Shown: piece after piece, positions 48,523-59,361 of the stretch | Numbering within the stretch: the first letter of the stretch is position 1 | Layout of the letters: every line of letters starts with the position of its first letter | Assembly: GCF_002865645.1 (NCBI RefSeq) | Contig: NW_020194588.1 | Location: 434,001 to 498,000, forward strand | DNA length: 64,000 nucleotides | Origin: Hyaloscypha bicolor E | Taxonomy: Eukaryota; Ascomycota; Leotiomycetes; Helotiales; Hyaloscyphaceae | Direction of reading: 5' to 3' | Notes under the pieces: model-generated | The model's input: the letters and a program-made list of their open reading frames with translations, nothing else | What the model was told of the DNA's origin: nothing | The model's database searches: none | Program-made: the position numbers and the translations under genes

Positions 48523-50697
48523 ATGAAGTCTATATTCTTATCCGCGGTTTTTGTTGCTTTGCTCAACAATTGTGGTGCAGCTCCAACTCCTGCAAGTTAT
48601 GCGGTCCATGAAAAGCGAGCTTCGTCCCCAAGGCGCTGGAATCGAGGCGAGCGCGTCGATGGGGAAGCTATCTTGCCAATTCGCATTGGGTTGGCTCAGA
48701 ATAGTCTGGAAGATGCAGAGATCCATCTCATGGACGTGTAAGTTTGATCCTCAGTTTCTCCCTTCTAGTAGGATTGTGCAGCTCCGAGACAATACCCTAA
48801 CACTTCACAGTTCTTACCCATCCTCTCCAAACTTTGGCAAGCATTGGACTCAGGAACAGGTTCACGAGATGTTCGCCCCATCTGAGAAATCAGTTCAAGC
48901 TGTGCGCGATTGGTTGGTTGCCTCCGGCATCGAAGATGATGCCATCGTCAATTCTGAGGATAAAGGGTGGCTTGCTTTTGACATCCCTGCGCGGCAGGCC
49001 GAGGATCTTTTCCAAACCGTATACCACGAACACGTCCATTCAACTTCGGGACAGCTCAGAGTTGGTTGTGACGAGTAGGTTGCGCCTTGTAGAAAACCTC
49101 TAGGCTTTGCTAATTATTTGCAGATACTCCCTACCGTCTCATATTCGAGATCACGTTGATTACATCCTGCCCGGTGTCAAACATTCAGCCTCGTTGAGAA
49201 AGACTGAAGTCAAAAGATCTGAAGTTAAGAGATCTGCCCACAATCACCTCGGGCCTAAAAAAGCACCTTGGAATCCCCACCCCTCCTGGTCGATGCCACC
49301 TGGAGCTGGAAAACTCCCACCAAACCTCCAAAATTGTGGTGTAAACATCACTCCAGTTTGCATCAAGGCGCTTTATCAAATCCCAAATGCTTACCTGAAG
49401 GGCGATGTCAACCAGATGGGTTTGTATGAGAGTGGCGATGTGTATTCACAGGAAGATCTGGACTTGTTTTTCGCCGCTTATGCACGGAATGTCCCACAAG
49501 GCACTCATCCGAAGCTGGACTCGATTGACGGGGGAGTGGCACCAGAGCCTGTGACAAGTGAGTATGTTACTGGAGAGTCAGATATAGACATGGATCTTGC
49601 ATTCTCTCTGATTTATGTAAGTTCAGTCCTTCCCATGACTTCTGCCCCGAAGCTGACAATTAAAGCCACAAAATATCACCTTGTATCAAGTCGACGATTT
49701 CGTTGAAGCCTTCACGGACGGTGGCTTCAACACTTTTCTCGACGCTCTCGACGGTTCTTACTGCACGTACACAGCATACGGGATAACAGGCGACTCCCCA
49801 GGCATCGACGCCACCTACCCCGACCCAGCAGATGGAGGATACAAAGGACCCCTCGCCTGCGGAACCTACAAGCCTGCCCGCGTAATCAGCGTCTCCTACG
49901 GTGTCTCGGAGTACGATGCCCCAGTAAACTACACCCGCCGCCAATGCAACGAATTCCTCAAGCTCGGCCTACAAGGCCACACATTCGTATGGGCCTCCGG
50001 CGATTACGGCGTCGCTTCTTTCCCCGGCGACGACTCCGCAAATGGGTGCTTAGGCAATGCCTCCCAAGTCTACAACCCGTCCTTCCCGACCTGTCCTTGG
50101 GTACTCAACGTTGGAGCTACACGTCTCTACGATTACCAAACAGTCAACGACCCTGAATCTGCTATGCAAGCCAATCTCGGCGTGGGCTTCGAACTCTTCG
50201 CTTCCGCCGGCGGCTTCGCAAACTACTTCCCCGTTCCCGACTACCAAAAGTCCGCCGTATCAAACTACTTCAGCTCCCACGAGCCAGGTCTACCATACTA
50301 CTATGCCAATGACCAAGCAACGAACATCGGCGCCAACGGCGGCTTCTACAACCGTGCCGGCCGCGGCTTCCCCGACGTGTCCGCCAATGGCGCAGAACTG
50401 CTCGCATTCGTAGGAGGCTCGTTGGGGCATTGGTTCGGCACGTCGCTGTCGGCGCCCATTTGGGGGAGCGTGATCACGCTTATTAATGAGGAGAGAACGG
50501 TTAGGGGCAAGGGCCCGGTGGGATTTGTTAATCCGGTGTTGTATGCGAATTCCTGGGCGCTGAATGATATTAAGAATGGGAGTAATCCGGGGTGTGGGAG
50601 TAAGGGGTTCGCTGCGGTGAGTGGCTGGGATCCAGTTACGGGCTTGGGAACGCCGAGTTTTCCGAGGCTGTTGGAGTTGTTTTTGGGCTTGCCGTAA
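48523..50697 (+). CDS. Secreted sedolisin-family (S53) serine protease
   Basis: Four exons, 48523-48737, 48811-49074, 49124-49616 and 49666-50697, join in phase to give 667 residues. Introns are 73, 49 and 49 nt. A signal peptide begins the protein (MKSIFLSAVFVALLNNCGAA). The S53 propeptide follows, with IHLMDVSYPSSPNFGKHWTQ and FAPSEKSVQAVRDWL. The catalytic Glu/Asp pair lies in GESDIDMDLAFSLIY (about 310-324), the oxyanion Asp in WASGDYGVASF, and the nucleophile in GTSLSAPIWGS. The C-terminal calcium-site region is GWDPVTGLGTPSFPRL. Length and order match fungal tripeptidyl-peptidase/aorsin-like enzymes that act at acidic pH outside the cell. The basic, repetitive linker TEVKRSEVKRSAHNHLGPKK (about 190) is a likely propeptide cleavage zone. 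It appears intact. Confidence 0.93.
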
Positions 50698-53600
50698 TGG
50701 GTGGGGTTGAGGAGGAGTATATACGCTTGTAATGAATGATCTTGACTTCATCAAGCTTGATACGCCTCAGGTGCTCTCAAGCTTGCAGACAAGGGTTGTG
50801 CGAGGGCCGAATGCTTGATACCATGGAAGGAAGGAATGGGCTGAGAAACCACACACTTCTTCAGCGCATCGTGTTATATATTGTCTTCTACGCTACTACT
50901 CTTCGTCTCAACCCTGTTTCCCTTCGTCTCTATATATTCCACCACGTGGAGCGACCGCTCTTCCCCCACCACCGAGCAAGTTGACTCCACGCCATGTACC
51001 GCAGGTCTCTTCTATCAAAAGCTACCCATAATAGCACTCTAAGCACACTAATAAAAGTACAGCGGCTCGGGCGGTATGGGTGCACCGCAGTACGAATCAT
51101 TGACGTAATCATAGAAACCCATCCTTCCACATCTGGTGCAGAACCAGTTGCTGTCTACCAGGAAGCTGGGGTTTGAGGACTTGATTGAAGGAGAAGGAGT
51201 GTGGAGAAGAAAGAGAATATGTATAGACTTATGGTTACCCTATCAAAGCGTATAGACTTTGAACTACATTTTGAATAATTTCGTGCCATAGTGTAAGAAA
51301 GAGGTTGCCAACGTGATTGAATGGGTTGGAGGTTTGGGGTGTGGGGAGGAGTGTGGAAAGTGATTCATGTCCAACTATAGATAGACACTGCTTTTCTGAT
51401 AGTGAAAAAGGTTGAAGCTATTAACTTGGATACCGGGGTTTATTAGCTGGAACTCAATGACTCGGTGGGTATTTCAAAGACGTTGAAGACTTGAAGTGAG
51501 GAGGACGATCACGTGAAGAGGACAACTGTAGCTTAGTCAGAGTCCAATCTTGTCCAATCTTTCTTTCCTGCTTCCATCAACAACATCTCACCCCCTCCCA
51601 AAATCATCGGGAAGATCACGAAAGTGTGAATTCCACGCGACCTTATCACCAAGCAGTTCTCGTCAGGTCTTTCCAGGCTGTGAATCGAGCTCCGTAGTGG
51701 GGCTAGAGATCAGCGTTTCAGCCACCAAGACCCCTCATGCTGCTCCTCCAGCTCGAGTTCTTGTGTCGCCGAACTCGCTGAACCGTGTTATTTCCTAATT
51801 GCCAGTCTAAGGCTCGGTAGTTGAGCATTGGGGGGGCTGGAGCTGCGCGTCGGGTTTAGAGTCCAGGGTCGCGGATGGGATTGTGGGTCGGTCGCAATTG
51901 CTGAGGTTAGTCTTGATCGGACAGTTCAAGCCGCGATGTTTCTCACCATGCTCTCTTAGCAATGAGCTGGAACACTCTCGCGAGGGGACATGTATTGTCA
52001 TCGCAGCTGCGGTGAACCTTTGTCGATTTTCCCTGATTATCATTCTCGAAGCCGAAGTTCATTCTCATTGCCATTTGTCAACAAGTGCTCCGGGATGATG
52101 AGAACCGTGCCTTCGTCCTCGCAAATGCCAGCTTATACTTTAGGCCCTGCGGCAAGCTGCCGGGGCGGTGCTGGTTGGGTCGAGTGCACCACGGATATGG
52201 ATTGTTTTGCACTTTAATCCTTGGGTTGTATTTCAAATTTTTGTTGATTAGTCATTTACAAGCAGTTAGAACTGGGGTCATTTGCTTTCATCGCTCTTAT
52301 TCGTCATTGTGTCATTATTCCTCACGATTTCTCGGTTTCTTTCTTTGCAAATGTTGTGACGTTCGGACTTTAAGGTTATTATTGCCGATGCCCGAGTGCG
52401 GCGGGGAAGATAAGATTATGTTGTCATCATCTAAACACTAGCATACCTTTTTACACTTTACAGGGGATGGCGTGAAACAGCAGGCAGTGCGGAGAGGCTG
52501 CCATCTCGGAGCGCAGTCGGGCTTCCGTGGGGGCTATGAGTCCCGAATCGTGGGATTTAGGTCAGATTCTTTACTCAGCCTGTCGATCCTCTTCGAGGCC
52601 CAACAGCCACCGAAACCCTGTGGTTGTCAGATGGAACCTTCCATGCTCACCTCATTGATAAGCTCCGGCAGCAAGGAGAAAGACGAGAAGAGGTCGCCGG
52701 TGACAATGTTTGCATTACTGCATGATGACGGGACGCACATCACTTCGCGATGGAGAGAAGCATACCAAAAAACACCTTCATCGTAAACCGAACTGGAAAA
52801 TGGATAGGACCGCTCGGTCTCTATGTCCGCAAAGGACTATCGAGAAGCCTGGTCCAGGGCAGCTCTCTCCAATCGCTGCGGCGATCATAGGCCTCCACCA
52901 TTCGCGATAAAACTTATTTCTATTTTCCGGAGAAAGGCCTCAGGAAACAGCGGGCTGACAGTTTTCTGGTACGAAGGCCCTGCACTAATCTCGTGCTGCA
53001 TTGTCCGCCTGGTGACAAGGCTCCTGCTAGCCAATAAGGCGATGAATCGCGAACTGCTTCAGTCACAACACCATCAGGTCCAACGCATCAGTACTTCATC
53101 CAAATTCACCGTCACCATTTGCTGGGCAAGTGAAGCCGCATCACAGTCTCCAAATTGCAGATCGTGGTCTCGTTCACAACTTCACAGCCCAAATTCCAAG
53201 TCTCACCTTATGTCAAGTGTCTGAGGTTGCCGTGGAGTCAGCGGTGAGACGGTTTTCGTTGCATTCGCAAGCTTCGAGATAGCCTCTCTGGCCGGCATGT
53301 TCTATTCGTCAATTGCAGCTCTGTCTTCCACGACCTCCAATCCACGGCGTCAAGCTGCCAACGGCGTCGAATCCGCAAGTGCGCTGGGGTCGCGGTGTGG
53401 AGGGTGCGGGAGGCATGATGGCGAGGCTGAGCGTGAGCTTTCATGCGAACGGCGCGTAGACAAGGGCGCTCGTCCGCCCGGCGCCCGCACAGACGAACCC
53501 CCTGGGCACCCGCTGTCTATTTTCAGCTCCAGCCGTCTCTAGCTCAAAATCCTTCCAACATGAGCGTGTGTTGTCAAACATCTGCAGAAAGTTGGGAGTT

Positions 53601-53715
53601 TGATATATAAGCCTGAAGCGCATTTACCCATCCATCATGCACCCTGCTATCAGTAGACGATCATTTTGCTCTTATATGTGGCCGCCGTGGAAGGCCTCGC
53701 TGTCGCAAAGAGAGC
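50698..53715. other. 3-kb region without a recognised gene
   Basis: The composition is that of the gene island, not of the RIPed blocks. Many short frames exist on both strands (for example 51550-51798, 52085-52441, 52823-53224, 53238-53444) but all overlap others and show no domain or signal peptide. It may include long 5' and 3' leaders of the flanking genes or unrecognised noncoding transcripts. I found no repeat or RNA gene. Confidence 0.5.
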
Positions 53716-56067
53716 ATGGAATTGCGGGGTGGATCACGTGATGGAGCTGTTAACAGGACCTTCGACAATGACAGACCCCCCATTTTGGACGAGATACCGA
53801 TAATGGACGATATTCCGATAATAGAGATCCAGAGTGCGACGGCGAGTGTGTCCTCGCCGGTAAGTACGCGGACAATCCCAGCACCGCTATCTCGAAGACC
53901 ATCGCCTCCAGGTGCTGAAAGTCCAAGTCCTCCTTCGACTCCTGGACACCGGAGAGGGAAGTCAGAATCTCAGAATTTATTACCACCTACCTCGAAGAAT
54001 CTATTTCAGTATTCAACGACAAGAAAATTTCGATATGATCAGCCAGAAGAAGATGGTCAAGAGGGAAGAGAATCACCGAATTGGGAGGGTGTAGCTGGAA
54101 GTCTGAACAGAACGAGAAGGCAAAAATGGAGAGATTTCTTGGTAGATGTTCTTGCGATAGCTGTGGGGCTGCCATTCTTCGCGCTTGCTGGCGCTATCAT
54201 ACGCCTAGACGGGAAGCCAGTGAAAAGACACCAAGAAAACGTCTTGAATCAATGTATAAAAGGCGTGAGTACGAAAAGCCCCCAATCGTCTATGTATGCT
54301 GATTAGGTGAAGGCTGCTACATTATTCCCTCTCGTTTTCTCCGTTGTTGTGGGCAGATTAATGGTCAAATTCGCATCATGGAAAGTCGAGCGCGGGTCAA
54401 CAGTCGGATCTCTGGAACGATTAATGGGAAGCAAAACAGTTGGCGGTACCATTATCACGCAAGTCAGATTATGGCACTTCAGTCTTGTTGGTCTTGGTCT
54501 GATATTGCTGTGGTTGTTATCACCTGTTGGCGGTCAAGCGGTTCTGCGAATATTGTCAACCACGTCAACACGAACCGTCTCCAACGCGGCCGTGAATTAT
54601 CTCAATTCTCGGCAACAGGTCTATGCGGGATTGCCAGCTTTCGACTCCTGGTATCCAGGATTTGCGGGCATCTTTACAGCCTCCTTACTCGCTCCGACGG
54701 CAGTGAAGGCAGGCCCAATTGATCTGTGGGGGAATCTCAAGATTCCATACTTTTCGGGTCTCGCAAACGTCACGGAAGACTCGAACGGCTGGAAGCAAAC
54801 CCCACAAACCAACTATACGCCTTCATATTCATCGATTTTTGGCATTCCGATATCCGGAGTTCCAACAGGGAACGCCACGTTCAACGTCCAATCTACATTT
54901 GTGGAGTTATCTTGTTCGAACAGAACTACAAGCAGGACCAGGAGCCTGAATTTCTTCTCAAATCCCGGATTAATTTCCACAAACGGGCCTTTCGTATCTG
55001 CGCAGAACGTCACTTTCCAGACTCTATGGACGATAGGCTACCTTGGCGACAACATCACTGCCCTCACAAACAATATCACCATCCAAAGTCTCGACAGTCT
55101 CTCCAACCAAACCGAATCTGGGACCTTCCTCCCCGGTCTCCTTCTCTACCAAGACTTCACCGGGTCGCAAAACGTAACCTCAATCTACTGTGTCCCGTCG
55201 CAAACATACATCGAGTCCGAAATTACCTGCACGCAGTCCTCTCCCGGTGCACCACAATCCTGCGGCGTCACAGCACAACGCCTCTCGCTCCTCCCACACA
55301 TGCCGAACACATTGACCTTGATGACCTATCCTCAAGTCTTCAACGGATTGAGTTCTCTCCTCCCGCGCTCAACACAACAATTAAACCACATCGATCTCCT
55401 CCAAAACTACCTCGTGCAACCTCTCTCGAATTCTTACATCCAGTCTACACCCTGGCCTTCCTTCACTTCTCCACCAACCGAGTCTCGACTCCAAAATATC
55501 TCGCTCCAGGATTTCGGTGACCGTCTAGGATCCCTGATTAACGCGTTTTTACACGGTGCTCAATTGAACTCCACTACATATTTAACTGGAGAGGCGCATA
55601 GTCTACCACAGCAACAGCTAGCAACAACTCCATCCTCGATGTCCGCCCAAATAAAAGCCCTCTCGCCATCCTTCACACTCCTCACAAACTCCACCATCCC
55701 CGGTCCGGACCACTACAGCGTCTCGATCCCGTTCCTCGCTCTCTTTCTCCTCGCCTCCCTCGTCATCCCTCTCTCGGCCCTCATCTCTATGATCCTCTCT
55801 CGTGTGACGCTATCGAGAGATTATCTCGGCTACGTCTCGTCTCTTGCGAGAGAAAGTCAATACGTGGAGTTCCCCGATGGAGGGGTAGGGTTAGATGGGT
55901 TGCAGCGGAGCAGGATGTGTTCTGAATGGCGGGTGCGGCTCGGCGACGTGGGCGATGTGGATGGTGGGTGGAGTATTGGGACAGGTGTCGCGCTTACGGT
56001 TGGACGGTATGCGTTAGGTGATGAGGCGAAAACGAGGGGGGTTGATGGGAGGAAGTTGTATTTGTAA
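53716..56067 (+). CDS. Multi-pass membrane protein of unknown function
   Basis: Two exons, 53716-54264 and 54307-56067, join in phase through a 42-nt GTGAGT...TTAG intron to give 769 residues. The N-terminal 130 residues are cytosolic-like and rich in Pro/Ser (SRRPSPPGAESPSPP). Hydrophobic segments follow: LAIAVGLPFFALAGAII, ATLFPLVFSVVVGRLMV with the FASWKVERGSTVGSLERLMG loop, and SLVGLGLILLWLLSPVGG. A long region of about 400 residues with many N-x-S/T sites and several cysteines looks extracytoplasmic. A final helix (IPFLALFLLASLVIPLSALI) precedes a cytosolic tail. This topology, with the W-K-x-E-R-G-x-x-x-G-x-L-E segment, recurs in uncharacterised ascomycete membrane proteins. I cannot assign a role. 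It appears intact. Confidence 0.88.
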
Positions 56068-56889
56068 TTGCGATGGTGATTGCATATATTTTGTTGTTGT
56101 TTAGGAGTCAACGGGCGGCGTTGTGGTGGGATATGGGAATGGGATAAGAATGGGCGGCGTTACTAGGGCTTGTGAGTGACATTTTCTTGTACAGGATCGT
56201 TGGACTATACCCAGGACACAATGATAGGGAAAAGGGACTCCTGTGCAGAGGAAGTCAAGGGATACATATCTGCCAAAAACATAAACAAAGTCCTCTATTC
56301 CTTACGTGAGGACAAAACCCCCGCAACGATGCTTACTCATCGGTAGAAATTCCTCGAGTGATAACGAGCTCCTTGCTCAGGAGTTCAGAAATGGGCGCCC
56401 TCCCTACCCCGCTCACTCCAGCACTCGCCAGTCGCGAGAGCCGGGTGAGCGGGGGTGAGCGGCGCTGCTCTAGCTCTCGCAAGATGGTGAGGAGGGAGCG
56501 GCCTGGCGGGATCCGCCAAGGTAGACGTACAGCTCTGCTTCCCCAGACTGAACCTAACGAGGAAAGAGACCCACGAAATTGCTCTCATGGAACGTCAAAA
56601 GGAGTTGGTAGTGCTCATGAGATATTCTAGGAGACCTCCAGCCCCAGTTTTAGGCTAGTATTTGGGAGTTTCTAGAGTCACTCGAATAGGTGTGCGTGTA
56701 TGTGTGTCCAAGAGGGGAGCAGGCTGAATTCTGAATTCTTGATTAGATTTCAATAAATTTTGGCCCCTATCATCTCCACCCCTTCATGCATGCTCTTCCA
56801 TTCTCCCACAACAAACACCAAATATCCCATCTCTAACTCCACCCTATCCACTTTCCATCCTCTAGAAAAACGCCTTTCCCACCCATGCA
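56068..56889. other. Intergenic, convergent 3' ends
   Basis: The membrane protein (plus) and the zinc-finger gene (minus) converge here. Frames at 56358-56630 overlap on both strands and have no motif. No repeat was recognised. Confidence 0.5.
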
Positions 56890-58330
56890 CTATAAACCGT
56901 GAACCGTCTTAACATGATCCCTCAACTTATCCCTCCGATAAAAGCCCCTCCATCCCCTCCTCTCGCACCCGACCTGCCAACAGTGAAAGCGTCTCTGGCT
57001 GGGAATATGCACTTTCTCGTGCCGTTTGACGTCGCCTGGTCGCTTGAAGGTTCGGGGGCAGTGCAGGCAGGGGTGGCGGTCTGGTGAGATGTGGCTGCCG
57101 CTGGGTGAGGATGGAGAGGGGGGGTTGGAGGGGGAAGAGGTGTGAAGTTCTTGGATGGATGGTGGTGGATGGGTGGTTAGGTGTGTTGCTTCACTGTCTG
57201 GGTGGTTGATTTCGAATTCCTCGCTGCGTCTTGGTTTTGGGCCGGCGAAGATCTCGCTCGGGTTGTGGCTGTCGTGGGAGAAGTCGTTGGATGTGGAGGC
57301 GGAGGAGAAACTCGTTTCTTGGCTGGATGATGGTTCATAGGAATTCGTTTCGAGGTTGTTTGATAGATCGGTTTCCTGGCCAGGAATGTTAAGACTGTAG
57401 AGATCGTGAGGGGCTGGTTGATCGTAGTCGTTGGATGAGATACTCATTTCTGGTGTGGTTGAAAGAGCATTTGGTGTCTCGAGGCTGTGAGGGAAATCGT
57501 ATTCTTGGCCGAGCATATCATTGCTAAAGATTTGGTTCGGGTTTGCTGAGGGAATGTCGTTTGTGAAGAGATTTGTGAAGGGAGTTTGGGACATCCGACC
57601 CTGGCCTGGGCCAGCCTCGATTTGAGAGAGAAAGTCGAGATCGAATTCAAAACTGGCATCTAATGCCGCATCTTGTACAAGCTCGAGATCTTTATTCTAC
57701 CTGTTAGTCTTGGTAGATTCTGTTACCGGAACGTCAATATCTCTACCAGTTCCATAAGCCTCGTTTGAAAGGACGGCTCTTGATCCACCAGGGTCTTCGA
57801 AAGGCAAGTTTTCATCTAGACCAAGAGCTGCAAAGCTGCCCATACCTGGTTCCGGCTGTAGGGTAGGAGGAGTTGGATTAATAATATGGGAGGCGGGAAG
57901 AACGAAGAATCCGTGAAGAACAAGGCTAGCCTTGCCGCGATGAGAAAATAATGAGGCCATATCGTAGAACCTAGTACCCAAACGCTCCGCCTGCTGAGAT
58001 CTTGCAGAGTCCATATCAAAGTCCATCGCAGCTGATTCCATACGGAACGTCTTCGTTGCCGAGCTTTCTTGGGGATTGGGGACCAATTTTGAACAGCTCG
58101 AGGGGCGTTGCTGCTCCCGCCGTCAAGTTTCCTGTCACCGTGACTTTGTCGCCCTTCTCGCTCAGTTGAGGTCGAATCCTTACAGCCACAGCACCTTGAA
58201 TCCAGTCTCCCAATGTAGTTCCATAGCCAATCCCCAGCCCTCGCAAGGGAAACCACCTGGCACACGTCCATTAGGTAAAAGTCTGACAATGACCGGCCGA
58301 ATCCAACCACTCTGAATACGACTTGCCATC
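56890..58330 (-). pseudogene. C2H2 zinc-finger gene with in-frame stop
   Basis: The minus-strand frame from 57594 to 56890 ends in two C2H2 fingers: CLHCPRTFKRPGDVKRHEKVH and then a CWQVGCE-start finger ending LRDHVKTVH. They are preceded by a Ser/Pro/Asn-rich low-complexity region, as in many ascomycete regulators. The same frame continues upstream past a single TAG (57697-57699), through QDAALDASFEFDLDFLSQIE, to about 58086 without another stop; CAG to TAG at CpA would explain it. Upstream (58016-58330) different frames carry plausible protein such as GYGTTLGDWIQGAVAVRIRP, and an ATG at 58329. A frameshift or unrecognised intron is therefore likely near 58050-58250. A protein starting at the ATG at 57594 would keep both fingers. 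DNA target unknown. Confidence 0.6.
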
Positions 58331-58578
58331 ACCCTCCCGCAGGGGAGGTCCTTATCGCCAACTACGACAACTAGGGGCTCTGGTTGCCTAACATGAGAGA
58401 CATGACTTACCCAAAAGAGTTGAAGGAAAATTGGGTGCTAAACTGGGATCTTCGGGCTCGAGCTCTCTCAAGCCGGGCGTCGCTCGATAGCACATTAGAC
58501 GCCCCTATGCATACCGCGCGCATGCCTTGAAATGTATACGCCCCTCTGCATGAGCTTTCATGCACACGCCCTCATTTT

Positions 58579-59110
58579 TCAACTCACTATATATCCAATC
58601 GGTATAGAGAGTGTGGGATGGTGGAGGAGACAACTCGGTGAGCGAAAATGGCTACTTTGACGGCAATTGCGGCCGTTGCGGCCGCTTGATCCGTTCCGGC
58701 GGTCGGCAGCGCACTGGCGAGCCAGAGCAATCATCGAGTTCGGTGAATCGAAAAGATTTCGCTGAAGGCAAAGGCGCCTCAGTGTGGCGTTGGTCAGCCA
58801 CATGAAGAGGGAAGTAAAATTCGTTGATCAAGTCGCTGGCCAGTAGGTAGAAATTGCGAGATCCGTTGGATAGTACGGTGCAAGATTTTCAGCAACTGTT
58901 GGTCTGAGAAGTGTTAGAAGTGCCCGAACTTGTTCAACGAGGAGCTTACCTGTGACTCTTTTCACACCGGCGGTGTTTGGTCTTCCAACGCAGTCTGCAA
59001 CGAACATGTTAGATGAAGTACGAAGGTAGAGTGATGCCCGGACAGTTGCGAAGAACTGAGCACAAATTGCAGTTAACGCTTACCAGTGTGCAAGCTTGAG
59101 AGAAGAGGAC
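58579..59110 (-). pseudogene. Small spliced gene or remnant, unidentified
   Basis: On the minus strand two GTAAGC donors pair with good acceptors, giving candidate introns at 58995-59083 (ending TTGCAG) and 58896-58949 (ending CAACAG) around a 45-nt exon. Spliced, the frame reads DCVGRPNTAGVKRVT, then VAENLAPYYPTDLAISTYW. A TGA at 58828-58830 interrupts it, and the frame then continues to 58579 (MWLTNATLRRLCLQ). Unspliced, one frame is also open for about 85 codons. No start ATG upstream of the first donor and no known domain were found. Confidence 0.25.
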
Positions 59111-59361
59111 TGGTCAAAGATAAAGGAAGTAGGAAAGACGAGGGAAGGGATTTATAGGGTGAGGCCGCTTATTTATTTTTCGTACTTATGCTGGAGTTGC
59201 GTTGACGTGTCGGGATCATGGCTGGATCAGCTGGGTGTGCGGTACCCGACAGCCTTACTTGGGGAGCTTTATCACTTGCAACCCAGGTGCCACGCTGTTT
59301 GAAGTCTACACCGTCCAGATCTCAGTGCATGACGCAGTACGCCCCAGCGCTAGTGAGGGGC
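59111..59361. other. Edge between gene island and RIPed element
   Basis: Normal-composition DNA with short plus-strand frames (59096-59396) of no recognisable content. The frame crosses into the terminal repeat at 59362, so it is not a credible gene. Confidence 0.45.

Noticed and set aside
50698..53715. Search for tRNA, 5S rRNA or a hidden gene in the 3-kb gap
   Set aside because: I saw no tRNA A/B-box pair with a foldable cloverleaf, no rRNA similarity and no frame with a domain.
54378..55520. Alternative frames of up to 264 codons in the membrane-protein gene
   Set aside because: They overlap the 587-codon exon, are rich in His/Arg/Pro from frame shifting, and lack membrane segments or motifs.
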